This document shows, in pieces, positions 24,503 to 33,000 of a stretch of 64,000 nucleotides of DNA. The translations under genes and the position numbers were made by a program. This DNA is from Streptomyces piniterrae (GTDB lineage: Bacteria > Actinomycetota > Actinomycetes > Streptomycetales > Streptomycetaceae): positions 124,001 to 188,000 of the forward strand of contig NZ_SUMB01000007.1 in assembly GCF_005048155.1 (NCBI RefSeq). The letters are read 5' to 3'. Positions within the stretch are counted from its first letter, which is position 1; every line of letters begins with the position of its first letter. The notes beneath the pieces are model-generated. The model did not search any database. It was given only the letters and a program-made list of their open reading frames with translations, and was not told where the DNA came from.

Positions 24503-25249
24503 TCAGTTGGGGCTGGTCGGCTGCCGGGTGAGATCCACCGCCGGCAGCGACGGGAGCTTACCGAGCAGCGCCGACTCGTGGCGCAGGAGTTTCAGCTCCT
24601 GGCCGAGCCGGGCCGCGGTGTCCGGCGCCTGCAGCAGCCGCTGCTTGGCCGGCACGTCCAGGACCGCCGCGGCCGCGACGAGATACGACAGCACCGACGG
24701 GTCGGCCGGCAGGTCCTGGCCGCTGGACAGGGTCCGCTCGTTCGCCCAGGCCAGCCGCTTCTGGTAGGTGCGGAAGGCGCGTACGACGCCCGAGGCGAGC
24801 GCGCCGGCGCCCTCGCCCTGGCTCTCCTCCAGCTCCTCCATCTCGCCGGTCAGATACGGCCCCGAGGTGTCCACCGACAGCAGCCGGAAGCGGGTGGTGC
24901 CGGTGGCCAGCACCTCGAAGCCGGTGTCGTCGGCGGACGACTTCTCCCGGATGGTCGCCGCGTCCGCGATGCAGCCCACCGAGTGGAACGCCTGCATCGG
25001 GTCGTCGCCGAAGCCCGCCGCGGGTCCTTCGGCCGTCGGCAGCGTGGCGTCCGGCATGCCCTGCGCGGTCGGGGCGACCTCGCGGCCGTCCCGGATCGCG
25101 ATCACCGCGAAGCGGCGCTCGTCCTCGGGCCGGGTGAGCAGATCGCGCATCATCGCCCGGTACCGCGCCTCGAAGACGTTCAACGGGAGCACGAGCCCCG
25201 GGAACAGCACCGAGTTCAACGGGAAGAGCGGCAGGCGCACGGAAGTCAC
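24503..25249 (-). CDS. LON peptidase substrate-binding domain protein
   Basis: A 248-residue protein consisting of a stand-alone LON N-terminal domain without ATPase or protease parts. The start RLPLFPLNSVLFPGLVLPLN followed by VFEARYRAMMRDLL is the characteristic LON-N opening. SVGCIADAATI and FRLLSVDTSGPYLTGEME are further family features, and the C-terminal half is helical (SYLVAAAAVLDVPAKQRLLQ). Stand-alone LON-N proteins are widespread, and their role is mostly unknown. The GTG at 25249 begins directly at the domain. Confidence 0.88.
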   Translation of the reverse strand: MTSVRLPLFPLNSVLFPGLVLPLNVFEARYRAMMRDLLTRPEDERRFAVIAIRDGREVAPTAQGMPDATLPTAEGPAAGFGDDPMQAFHSVGCIADAATIREKSSADDTGFEVLATGTTRFRLLSVDTSGPYLTGEMEELEESQGEGAGALASGVVRAFRTYQKRLAWANERTLSSGQDLPADPSVLSYLVAAAAVLDVPAKQRLLQAPDTAARLGQELKLLRHESALLGKLPSLPAVDLTRQPTSPN

Positions 25250-25310
25250 AGCCGGTAAGCCTATTGCCTGCGGGCGCGGGGTCCGTCACCCAGGCTCCCC
25301 GCGGCCCCCG

Positions 25311-26912
25311 CTACTGCCTCCGCAGCAGCCGTGAGGCGCCCGCCGCGACGGTCGTGGCCAGCACCCAGCCCGCGAGAATCAGCACCGCCGCCGCCCACTG
25401 CGCGCCGCCGGACGGTTTCCAGGCGGCGCCCTGGTTGAGGTCGATCACCGGCAGCAGCAGGTCCAGGGCGTAGAGATACGGGTTCCAGGGCGGTGCTTCG
25501 CCCGGCTTGAGCGGGGGCGGCTGGTTCTGGGAGAAGTAGACCGTCCCGATGGCCCACAGGATCGCCATCCACACCGCGGCCCGACCCGGCCGGTAGCCGT
25601 ACGCCACCGTCCAGTCCTGCAGGACGCCCCATGCCTTGGCCGCCAGCGGCAGCGTCTCCCGGCGGCGCCGCTGCTTGGCCAGCAGCACCTCACGGGCGTC
25701 CGCGTCCTCGCCGCTCCGGCGCAGCGCGGTGGCCAGCATCTCGTAGGGCTCGGGCGCGTACTCGGGGGTCGCCGCGGCCACCCACTGGAGCCGCAGCGCG
25801 AGCGGGAAGTGACCGCGCGGGATCAGCGTCTCGTAGGCGAAGCCCGCCATCCACAGCCCGCCGAGCCCCGGCCAGCTTGCCGACTTGTCGACAAGGTTGA
25901 CGACCCGGGCGCCGGAGAGGATCACCCGGCCGCGCTGCGGACGCTCGCCGAGGAACCGCAGCTCGGGCGTCTGGATGCGGCGCAGCGACAGCTCCTGGTC
26001 GGACTCCATGATGAACCGGGCATGCTCGAAGTCGACCGCGTCGCCGAACCGCCCGTCGTCCAGCCGCATCCCGCCCTCGCACTCGAAGCGCTGCATGCGG
26101 GTGCCGCGGGAGGGGGTGTGTGCGATGCCGTACGGGGGAGTGGCGCTGCTGGAGAACGGGGAGTTCGCCAGGCCCGCGGCGGTCAGATACAGGGTCCGCT
26201 CGACGGTCAGCTGCGGGGCGTTCAGCGCCCGCCGCCCGAAGGGGTTGCTGAGCCGGCTGCCGCGCAGGCTCAGCGACACGCCGACGGTGGCGCCGCGCAG
26301 CGACAGCTCGCCGTACGACTCCATCATCTCGGCCTGGAGGTCCTGGGCGACGGTCATCCCGTCCGCCATGATCGACCGGCCCTGCCGGTCCTTGTGCACC
26401 ACGGTCTGGCTGAGCAGCAGGTCCGTGCCGATGTGCGCGTCGGTGAGCCGGATGCCGGACTGCACCACACAGCGCGGCAGATGCAGATCGCCCTCGGTGT
26501 GCAGCCGGGCCGCCTCCACCCGGGGTATCGCACAGTTCATCAGCCGCAGCGTGGTGAACCGGGCCTCCGGCAGCCGCACCTCGGCCTCGAAGCGGCAGTC
26601 CCGCAGCTCTACGAATGGCTGGATAGTGCCGCCCGCGACGTCCAGAGTGTCCGTGATGTACGCGCCGGTGAGCTTGAGCGCGGAGACCCGGCCCGGCTGG
26701 GCGGGCGGTCCGTCGAGCAGCAGCAGCGACACCACCCGGCCGCGCACCCGGCGTTCAGGACCCCACAGATGCTGCCCGTGCGGATCGTCCCTGGCCGGAT
26801 CGCCGATGTGCAGATCGCAGGTGCTGCCGTTCCGGAATGCCTGCCACATGCTCCATTCCGCCGATGTCAGCTGCAGGTCGGCGGGCGCGTCGCCGTCCCC
26901 GGGCTCGGTCAC
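25311..26912 (-). CDS. Membrane protein with beta-helix-like repeats
   Basis: A 533-residue protein of unknown function. Residues 85-345 contain irregular repeats of the type LRL-x-N/D-A-x-I/V (for example IRLTDAHIGTDLLLSQTVV and ELSLRGATVGVSLSLRGSRL), suggestive of a right-handed beta-helix related to pentapeptide proteins. The last 110 residues hold three hydrophobic segments (AAVWMAILWAIGTVYF, YLYALDLLLPVIDL, WAAAVLILAGWVLATTVAAG). A KQRRRRETLP basic stretch precedes them, so the repeat domain is probably cytoplasmic. The GTG at 26912 follows GGAGGGGGA. It is divergent from the his operon. Confidence 0.68.
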   Translation of the reverse strand: MTEPGDGDAPADLQLTSAEWSMWQAFRNGSTCDLHIGDPARDDPHGQHLWGPERRVRGRVVSLLLLDGPPAQPGRVSALKLTGAYITDTLDVAGGTIQPFVELRDCRFEAEVRLPEARFTTLRLMNCAIPRVEAARLHTEGDLHLPRCVVQSGIRLTDAHIGTDLLLSQTVVHKDRQGRSIMADGMTVAQDLQAEMMESYGELSLRGATVGVSLSLRGSRLSNPFGRRALNAPQLTVERTLYLTAAGLANSPFSSSATPPYGIAHTPSRGTRMQRFECEGGMRLDDGRFGDAVDFEHARFIMESDQELSLRRIQTPELRFLGERPQRGRVILSGARVVNLVDKSASWPGLGGLWMAGFAYETLIPRGHFPLALRLQWVAAATPEYAPEPYEMLATALRRSGEDADAREVLLAKQRRRRETLPLAAKAWGVLQDWTVAYGYRPGRAAVWMAILWAIGTVYFSQNQPPPLKPGEAPPWNPYLYALDLLLPVIDLNQGAAWKPSGGAQWAAAVLILAGWVLATTVAAGASRLLRRQ

Positions 26913-27153
26913 TGTGGGATCCCCCTCCCCGTGTGGGGCTGTCGCTGCGTGGTCGGTGCCGGTCTGCCGTGCGTCCGCCGGGCCGGTGCACACCCGTCCC
27001 GTGCGTGTCCCCGTACGCCTCGTGGACCCCCTGCCCGCCGGGTGACTGCTTGAACACGGGAGGTCAGGGCCAACTCCGGTCAACTTCGGCTGACCGGTCC
27101 CGCACGCCCCTCCTGCGTCCGGCCCGCCATGCGTCCAGGTGGTGTATCGCTGT

Positions 27154-27170
27154 GTATCACTGAGTGATAC
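27154..27170. promoter_or_regulatory. Palindromic operator candidate upstream of hisD
   Basis: GTATCACT-G-AGTGATAC has perfect 8-bp arms. A partial direct copy GTGTATC occurs at 27142-27148 and again at 27152-27158. It ends 40 bp before the hisD start, close to the expected -35 region, so a repressor bound here could block the promoter. GntR- or TetR-type regulators use sites of this form. Confidence 0.55.
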
Positions 27171-27198
27171 GCGCGGACGGCGGCGAGATCGGGTCTGA

Positions 27199-27204
27199 GA
27201 CACT
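27199..27204 (+). promoter_or_regulatory. Candidate -10 hexamer GACACT of his operon
   Basis: Ends 6 nt before the hisD GTG; hisD has no good ribosome binding site, so the his mRNA may be leaderless. Confidence 0.4.
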
Positions 27205-27210
27205 GGGGGC

Positions 27211-28536
27211 GTGATCTCCCGAATCGACCTGCGCGGTGACGCCCTCCCCGAGGGCGGCGCCCTGCGCGATCTGCTGCCCCGTGCCGAGTTCGACGTGGAA
27301 GCCGCCCTGGAGAAGGTGCGGCCCATCTGCGAGGACGTACGCCATCGCGGCACCGCGGCGCTGATCGACTACGCGCGGCGGTTCGACGGCGTCGAGATCG
27401 AGCGGGTCCGGGTCCCCGTCGAGGCCCTGCACAGCGCCCTCGACGAGCTGGATCCGGCCGTCCGGGCCGCCCTGGAGGAGTCCATCCGGCGCGCCCGGAT
27501 CGTGCACCGCGAGCAGCGCCGCACGGACACCACGACCAAGGTCGTCCCCGGCGGCACCGTCACCGAGCGCTGGGTGCCGGTCGAGCGGGTGGGTCTCTAC
27601 GTACCGGGCGGCCGCTCGGTCTACCCCTCGTCCGTCGTCATGAACGTCGTCCCCGCGCAGGAGGCCGGCGTCGAGTCCCTCGCCGTCACCTCGCCGCCCC
27701 AGGCGGACTTCGGTGGCCTGCCGCACCCCACCATCCTCGCGACCTGCGCCCTCCTCGGCGTCGACGAGGTCTACGCCGCCGGTGGCGCCCAGGCCATCGC
27801 GATGTTCGCGTACGGCACCGACGAGTGCCGGCCCGCCAACCTCGTCACCGGCCCCGGCAACATCTACGTCGCCGCCGCCAAGCGACTGCTCAAGGGCCGG
27901 ATCGGCATCGACTCCGAGGCCGGTCCCACCGAGATCGCGATCCTCGCGGACGACACCGCCGACCCGGTCCATGTCGCCGCCGACCTGATCAGCCAGGCCG
28001 AGCACGACCCGATGGCCGCCGCCGTCCTGGTCACCGACTCGGTGGAGCTGGCCGAGAAGACCGAGAAGGAGCTGGAGCCGCAGATCGCGGCCACCAAGCA
28101 CGTCGAGGACCGGATCGTCCCGGCGCTGTCCGGCCGGCAGTCCGCGATCGTCCTCGTCGACGGCCTCGACGAGGGCCTCAAGGTGGTGGACGCCTACGGC
28201 GCCGAGCACCTGGAGATCCAGACCGCGGACGCCACCGCCGTCGCCGCCCGGGTCCGCAACGCCGGCGCGGTCTTCGTCGGCCCGTACGCCCCGGTCTCGC
28301 TCGGCGACTACTGCGCCGGCTCCAACCACGTCCTGCCCACCGGCGGTTGCGCCTGCCACTCCTCGGGGCTGTCCGTGCAGTCCTTCCTGCGCGGTATCCA
28401 CGTCGTGGACTACTCGCGCGACGCCCTGGCCGAGGTCGCCCACCATGTCGTGACCCTCGCCGAGGCCGAGGACCTTCCGGCCCATGGCGCCGCGCTGAAG
28501 GCAAGGTTCGACTGGAAGGTCCCGCAGAGCAAGTGA
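27211..28536 (+). CDS. hisD: Histidinol dehydrogenase
   Basis: A 441-residue, zinc-dependent NAD enzyme that oxidises histidinol to histidine, the final two steps of the pathway. Motifs include VERVGLYVPGGRSVYPSSV, AGGAQAIAMFAYGT, VTGPGNIYVAAAKRLLKG, IDSEAGPTEIAILADDTADP and LISQAEHDPMAAAVLVT. SLGDYCAGSNHVLPTGG carries zinc/substrate ligands. It is the first gene of the his operon, and its TGA overlaps the GTG of hisC. Confidence 0.97.
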   Translation: MISRIDLRGDALPEGGALRDLLPRAEFDVEAALEKVRPICEDVRHRGTAALIDYARRFDGVEIERVRVPVEALHSALDELDPAVRAALEESIRRARIVHREQRRTDTTTKVVPGGTVTERWVPVERVGLYVPGGRSVYPSSVVMNVVPAQEAGVESLAVTSPPQADFGGLPHPTILATCALLGVDEVYAAGGAQAIAMFAYGTDECRPANLVTGPGNIYVAAAKRLLKGRIGIDSEAGPTEIAILADDTADPVHVAADLISQAEHDPMAAAVLVTDSVELAEKTEKELEPQIAATKHVEDRIVPALSGRQSAIVLVDGLDEGLKVVDAYGAEHLEIQTADATAVAARVRNAGAVFVGPYAPVSLGDYCAGSNHVLPTGGCACHSSGLSVQSFLRGIHVVDYSRDALAEVAHHVVTLAEAEDLPAHGAALKARFDWKVPQSK

Positions 28537-29663
28537 GCAGGCACGTGACCCGCATCGACGATCTCCCCATCCGGGACGAGCTGCGCGGCAAGTCCCCGTA
28601 CGGCGCGCCGCAGCTGGACGTCCCGGTACGTCTGAACACCAACGAGAACCCCTACCCGCTGCCCGAGCCGCTGGTCCGGCGGATCGCCGAGCGGGTGACC
28701 GAGGCCGCCCGCCGGCTCAACCGCTACCCCGACCGGGACGCCGTCGAGCTGCGCACCGAGCTGGCCCGGTACCTCTCCCGCACCGGCGGCCACGAGGTCA
28801 CCAAGGACCAGGTCTGGGCCGCCAACGGCTCCAACGAGATCATCCAGCAGCTGCTGCAGACCTTCGGCGGGCCCGGCCGCACCGCGATCGGCTTCGAGCC
28901 GTCGTACTCCATGCACGCGCTGATCTCCCGCGGCACCGGCACCGGCTGGCTCTCCGGACCGCGCACCGAGGACTTCACCATCGACGTCGGGGCGGCGGTC
29001 GCGGCCATCGCGGAGCACCGGCCCGACGTGGTCTTCATCTGCTCGCCGAACAACCCCACCGGAACCGCCGTCGACGCGGACACCGTCCTCGCCCTCTACG
29101 AGGCGGCGCAGACGGCGAAGGCGGACTCCGCGGGGGCGCTGGTGGTCGTCGACGAGGCGTACGGCGAGTTCAGCCACCGCCCCTCGCTGCTCCCGCTGAT
29201 CGAGGGCCGGCCGAACCTGGTGGTCTCCCGGACCATGTCCAAGGCGTTCGGCGCCGCCGGGCTCCGCCTCGGCTATCTGGCCGCCGACCCCGCCGTGGTC
29301 GACGCCGTCCAGCTGGTCCGGCTGCCGTACCACCTCTCGTCCGTCACCCAGGCCACCGCGCTCGCCGCCCTGGAGCACACCGACACGCTCCTGAAGTACG
29401 TCGAGCAGCTCAAGGCCGAGCGGGACCGCCTGGTCACCGAGCTGCGCGCGATCGGCTACGAGGTGACCGAGTCGGACGCCAACTTCGTGCAGTTCGGGCG
29501 GTTCCGGAGCGCGCCCGAGGTCTGGCAGAAGATCCTCGACCGGGGAGTCCTGGTCCGTGACAACGGCGTACCGGGGTGGCTTCGGGTCACCGCCGGCACG
29601 CCCGCAGAGAACGACGCGTTCCTCGATGCGGTTCGCGAACTGAAGAAGGAGCAGAGCTCATGA
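28533..29663 (+). CDS. hisC: Histidinol-phosphate aminotransferase
   Basis: A 376-residue PLP enzyme converting imidazole acetol-phosphate to histidinol phosphate. It opens with LPIRDELRGKSPYGAPQLDV and RLNTNENPYPLPEPL. The PLP-binding region reads VVDEAYGEFSHRPSL and SRTMSKAFGAAGLRLGY, the Lys of SKAFG being the Schiff-base residue. The GTG at 28533 overlaps the hisD stop by 4 nt (GTGA), indicating translational coupling; an in-frame GTG 12 nt later is possible. Confidence 0.96.
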   Translation: MSRHVTRIDDLPIRDELRGKSPYGAPQLDVPVRLNTNENPYPLPEPLVRRIAERVTEAARRLNRYPDRDAVELRTELARYLSRTGGHEVTKDQVWAANGSNEIIQQLLQTFGGPGRTAIGFEPSYSMHALISRGTGTGWLSGPRTEDFTIDVGAAVAAIAEHRPDVVFICSPNNPTGTAVDADTVLALYEAAQTAKADSAGALVVVDEAYGEFSHRPSLLPLIEGRPNLVVSRTMSKAFGAAGLRLGYLAADPAVVDAVQLVRLPYHLSSVTQATALAALEHTDTLLKYVEQLKAERDRLVTELRAIGYEVTESDANFVQFGRFRSAPEVWQKILDRGVLVRDNGVPGWLRVTAGTPAENDAFLDAVRELKKEQSS

Positions 29664-30253
29664 GCCGGGTAGGACGGGTCGAGCGCACCACCAAGGAGAC
29701 GGCGGTCCTCGTCGAGATCGACCTCGACGGGACGGGACAGGTCGACGTTTCGACCGGTGTCGGCTTCTACGACCACATGCTCGACCAGCTCGGCCGGCAC
29801 GGCCTCTTCGACCTCAAGGTCAAGACCGACGGCGATCTGCACATCGACACCCACCACACCATCGAGGACACCGCCCTCGCGCTGGGCGCCGCGTTCAAGC
29901 AGGCCCTCGGCGACAAGGTCGGCATCTACCGCTTCGGCAACTGCACCGTCCCGCTGGACGAGTCGCTCGCCCAGGTCACCGTCGACCTCTCCGGCCGCCC
30001 GTACCTGGTGCACACCGAGCCGGAGAACATCGCGCCGATGATCGGCAGCTATGACACGACGATGACCCGGCACATCCTGGAGTCCTTCGTCGCCCAGGCG
30101 CAGATCGCGCTGCACGTACACGTCCCGTACGGCCGCAACGCCCACCACATCGTGGAGTGCCAGTTCAAGGCCCTGGCCCGCGCGCTGCGCTACGCCAGCG
30201 AACGCGACCCGCGCGCGGCCGGAATTCTCCCCTCCACGAAGGGCGCACTGTGA
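29660..30253 (+). CDS. hisB: Imidazoleglycerol-phosphate dehydratase
   Basis: A 197-residue monofunctional HisB without the phosphatase domain of the enterobacterial enzyme. Manganese-binding His-rich motifs are seen: GVGFYDHMLDQLGRHG, DTHHTIEDTALALG and YGRNAHHIVECQFKALARAL. It dehydrates imidazole glycerol phosphate. The ATG overlaps the hisC stop (ATGA), and its own stop overlaps the GTG of the following small gene. Confidence 0.97.
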   Translation: MSRVGRVERTTKETAVLVEIDLDGTGQVDVSTGVGFYDHMLDQLGRHGLFDLKVKTDGDLHIDTHHTIEDTALALGAAFKQALGDKVGIYRFGNCTVPLDESLAQVTVDLSGRPYLVHTEPENIAPMIGSYDTTMTRHILESFVAQAQIALHVHVPYGRNAHHIVECQFKALARALRYASERDPRAAGILPSTKGAL

Positions 30254-30414
30254 ACGGCCTGTCCACCGTCTTCATCCTCGTAGGGCTCTTCCTGCTCGGC
30301 GGCGTCTACTCCTTCTGGAAGCAGCAGCTGCCCAAGAGCGTCATCACGCTGCTCGCCATAGGCTCCGCGATGTGCCTGGTCGCCGGTGTGCTGCGGCTGG
30401 AGGTGTGGAATTGA
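30250..30414 (+). CDS. Small two-helix membrane protein in his operon
   Basis: A 54-residue protein with two hydrophobic segments, STVFILVGLFLLGGVYSFW and SVITLLAIGSAMCLVAGVLR, joined by a short KQQLPK turn. It is locked between hisB and hisH by start/stop overlaps on both sides (GTGA and TTGA), which strongly supports expression with the pathway. No family function is known to me. It may anchor or regulate something unrelated to histidine synthesis, or serve mainly to couple hisH translation. Confidence 0.75.
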   Translation: MNGLSTVFILVGLFLLGGVYSFWKQQLPKSVITLLAIGSAMCLVAGVLRLEVWN

Positions 30415-31058
30415 CCGCCGTATCCCGTAGGAAAGTCGTCGTCTTCGACTACGGCTTCGGCAACATCCGCTCCGCCGAGCGCGCCCTGGCGCATGTCGGC
30501 GCCGACGTGGAGGTCACCCGGGACTACGACCGGGCGATGAACGCCGACGGCCTGCTGGTTCCCGGCGTCGGCGCCTTCGCCGCCTGCATGCGGGGCCTGA
30601 AGGAGGCCCGCGGCGACTGGATCGTGGGCCGCCGGCTCTCCGGGGGCCGCCCCGTCATGGGCATCTGCGTCGGCATGCAGATCCTCTTCGCCCGCGGCAT
30701 CGAGCACGGTGTGGAGACCGAGGGCCTGGACGAGTGGCCCGGCACGGTCGGCCCGCTCAAGGCCGACGTCGTCCCGCACATGGGCTGGAACACGGTCCAG
30801 GCGCCCGAGGACTCCCGCCTCTTCGCCGGCACGGCCCCCGACGCCCGCTACTACTTCGTGCACTCCTACGCGGTGCACGACTGGGAGCTGGAGGTCGGCA
30901 ACCCGCACATCGCCGCGCCCAAGGTCACCTGGGCCCGGCACGGCGAGCCGTTCGTCGCCGCCGTGGAGAACGGTCCGCTGTGGGCCACCCAGTTCCACCC
31001 CGAGAAGTCCGGCGACGCCGGCGCCCAGCTCCTGACCAACTGGATCAAGACCCTGTGA
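30411..31058 (+). CDS. hisH: Imidazole glycerol phosphate synthase, glutaminase subunit
   Basis: A 215-residue class I glutamine amidotransferase that delivers ammonia to HisF. VVVFDYGFGNIRS opens the domain. GICVGMQILF contains the nucleophilic Cys of the elbow, and ATQFHPEKSG gives the catalytic His-x-Glu. The TTG at 30411 is preferred because GGAGG (30399-30403) lies exactly 7 nt before it and TTGA overlaps the upstream stop; an in-frame GTG at 30405 lacks proper spacing. Confidence 0.95.
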   Translation: MTAVSRRKVVVFDYGFGNIRSAERALAHVGADVEVTRDYDRAMNADGLLVPGVGAFAACMRGLKEARGDWIVGRRLSGGRPVMGICVGMQILFARGIEHGVETEGLDEWPGTVGPLKADVVPHMGWNTVQAPEDSRLFAGTAPDARYYFVHSYAVHDWELEVGNPHIAAPKVTWARHGEPFVAAVENGPLWATQFHPEKSGDAGAQLLTNWIKTL

Positions 31059-31078
31059 GTCCCGAAGTGAGCCCCGAA

Positions 31079-31801
31079 ATGCCGAAGCTTGAACTCCTCC
31101 CCGCCGTGGACGTCCGCGACGGCCAGGCCGTCCGCCTCGTGCACGGCGAGTCCGGCTCCGAGACCTCCTACGGCGACCCGCTGCAGGCCGCCCTCGCCTG
31201 GCAGCAGGCCGGTGCGGAATGGCTGCACCTGGTCGACCTCGACGCGGCCTTCGGCACCGGCGACAACCGGGCGCAGATCGCCGAGGTCGCCCGCTCCATG
31301 GACATCAAGGTCGAGCTGTCCGGCGGCATCCGCGACGACGCGTCGCTGGCCGCCGCGCTGGCCACCGGCTGCAAGCGGGTCAACCTCGGCACCGCCGCAC
31401 TGGAGACCCCGGAGTGGGTCGCCAAGATCATCGCCGAGCACGGCGACAAGATCGCGGTCGGCCTCGACGTCCGCGGCACGACCCTGCGCGGGCGCGGCTG
31501 GACCCGCGACGGCGGCGACCTCTACGAGACCCTGGCCCGCCTGGACGCCGAGGGCTGCGCCCGCTACGTCGTCACCGACATCAACAAGGACGGCACGCTC
31601 CAGGGCCCCAACCTGGAGCTGCTCAAGAACGTCTGCGCGGCCACCGACCGCCCCGTGGTCGCCTCCGGCGGCGTTTCCTCCCTCGACGACCTCCGGGCGA
31701 TCGCCACCCTGGTACCCGAAGGTGTGGAGGGCGCGATCGTCGGCAAGGCGCTCTACGCGAAGGCGTTCACCCTGGAAGAGGCACTGGCAGCAGTGTCGTA
31801 A
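31079..31801 (+). CDS. priA: Bifunctional HisA/TrpF isomerase (PriA)
   Basis: A 240-residue (beta/alpha)8 barrel. It starts PKLELLPAVDVRDGQAVRLV and carries catalytic aspartates in AVDVRDG and YVVTDINKDGTLQGPN, with the phosphate-binding motifs VELSGGIRDD and VVASGGVSSLDDL. In Streptomyces this protein (PriA) isomerises both ProFAR in histidine and PRA in tryptophan synthesis; no trpF is present in this window, consistent with that dual role. The ATG at 31079 gives the standard length; GTG at 31055 overlapping the hisH stop would add eight residues. Confidence 0.95.
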   Translation: MPKLELLPAVDVRDGQAVRLVHGESGSETSYGDPLQAALAWQQAGAEWLHLVDLDAAFGTGDNRAQIAEVARSMDIKVELSGGIRDDASLAAALATGCKRVNLGTAALETPEWVAKIIAEHGDKIAVGLDVRGTTLRGRGWTRDGGDLYETLARLDAEGCARYVVTDINKDGTLQGPNLELLKNVCAATDRPVVASGGVSSLDDLRAIATLVPEGVEGAIVGKALYAKAFTLEEALAAVS

Positions 31802-31823
31802 CGGTGTACCGGAAGGCGGCGTG

Positions 31824-32219
31824 ATGACCATCGAGCGGGTACGGACCGACAGTCACTGGGAAGCGGCCATCGGCTGCGCCCGCGCCGTCGCGGCCGGCGA
31901 CCGGGTTCTGGTCGCCGGCACGATGCCGCTGGTCGACGGCGTCCTCCAGGGTGAGGGCGACCCGTACGAGCAGGCCAGGGCCGCCTTCGGCAACGCGCTC
32001 GCGGCACTCAAGCCGTTCGGCCTCGGCGCCGACGCGGTGGTGCGTACGCGGGTGTATCTCACCCACCTGCGCGACGTGGACGCGGCCGCCCGCGCGCACA
32101 AGGAACTGTTCGACGCCCATCCGCCCGCCTCGACCCTGGTCGTGGTCTCCGGCTTCGTCGACTCCCGCGTCCTGGTCGAAGTGGAACTAGAAGCATGCAG
32201 AGAGGTCCGAACGACATGA
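31824..32219 (+). CDS. RidA-family protein
   Basis: A 131-residue protein of the RidA/YjgF/YER057c family, which forms trimers and hydrolyses reactive enamine/imine intermediates produced by PLP enzymes. GDRVLVAGTMPLVDG and VVRTRVYLTHLRDVDAAARAH match the family, and the C-terminal half contains STLVVVSGFVDSRVLVEVEL. The usual active-site Arg aligns with S-R-V-L, approximately. The ATG at 31824 is 7 nt after GGAAGG. Its TGA overlaps the hisF ATG, placing it firmly in the his operon. Confidence 0.85.
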   Translation: MTIERVRTDSHWEAAIGCARAVAAGDRVLVAGTMPLVDGVLQGEGDPYEQARAAFGNALAALKPFGLGADAVVRTRVYLTHLRDVDAAARAHKELFDAHPPASTLVVVSGFVDSRVLVEVELEACREVRTT

Positions 32220-32971
32220 CCCTGGCGGTCCGAGTCATCCCTTGCCTGGACGTCGACAACGGCCGGGTCGTCAAGGGCGTCAACTTCCAGAACCTGCGCG
32301 ACGCGGGCGACCCCGTCGAGATGGCCAAGATCTACGGCGAGGAGGGCGCCGACGAGCTGACCTTCCTCGACATCACCGCCTCCTCCGGCAACCGCGAGAC
32401 GACGTACGACGTGGTCCGCCGGACCGCCGAGCAGGTCTTCATCCCCCTCACGGTCGGCGGCGGCGTCCGCACCACCGAGGACGTCGACAAGCTGCTGCGC
32501 GCCGGAGCCGACAAGGTGGGCGTCAACACGGCGGCCATCGCCCGCCCCGACCTGATCCGCGAGATCGCCGAACGCTTCGGCAGCCAGGTCCTGGTCCTGT
32601 CGGTGGACGCCCGCCGCACCGCTGCCGGAGCCTTCGAGGTCACCACCCACGGCGGCCGCCGCTCCGCCGGCATCGACGCCGTCGAATGGGCGCACCGCGC
32701 CGCCGAGCTGGGCGCCGGCGAGATCCTGCTCAACTCCATGGACGCCGACGGCACCAAGGACGGCTACGACGTGGAGATGATCGAGGCCGTCCGCAAACAC
32801 GTCACCATCCCGGTCATCGCCTCCGGCGGCGCCGGCAAACTCGACCACTTCGCCCCGGCCGTGGCCGCCGGCGCCGACGCGGTCCTGGCCGCCTCCGTCT
32901 TCCACTTCGGCGACCTGCGCATCAGCGAGGTCAAGGGCGCACTGCGCGAGGCGGGGCACCCGGTGCGCTGA
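32216..32971 (+). CDS. hisF: Imidazole glycerol phosphate synthase, cyclase subunit
   Basis: A 251-residue (beta/alpha)8 barrel, the usual HisF length. It starts LAVRVIPCLDVDNGRVVKGV, with the catalytic Asp in CLDVD. LTFLDITASS, LTVGGGVRTTEDVDKLLRAG, EILLNSMDADGTKDGYD (second catalytic Asp) and VIASGGAGKLDHF follow. With HisH it makes IGP and AICAR. The ATG overlaps the ridA stop. Last gene of the operon; it converges on sdhB with only 29 bp between. Confidence 0.97.
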   Translation: MTLAVRVIPCLDVDNGRVVKGVNFQNLRDAGDPVEMAKIYGEEGADELTFLDITASSGNRETTYDVVRRTAEQVFIPLTVGGGVRTTEDVDKLLRAGADKVGVNTAAIARPDLIREIAERFGSQVLVLSVDARRTAAGAFEVTTHGGRRSAGIDAVEWAHRAAELGAGEILLNSMDADGTKDGYDVEMIEAVRKHVTIPVIASGGAGKLDHFAPAVAAGADAVLAASVFHFGDLRISEVKGALREAGHPVR

Positions 32972-33000
32972 CCCGTGGCGCCCCGCCGGGATCGGGGCGG

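Larger units (their letters stand above)
26913..27210. other. Intergenic region upstream of hisD
   Basis: About 300 bp between divergent genes. It holds a GACACT hexamer (27199-27204) 6 nt before the hisD GTG and a perfect 17-bp palindrome at 27154-27170. The remainder shows no gene or repeat that I can recognise. Confidence 0.5.

Noticed and set aside
32972..33000. Short GC-rich stem between hisF and sdhB as a terminator
   Set aside because: Only about 6 bp (CGCCCC/GGGGCG) in a very GC-rich 29-bp gap; too weak to call.
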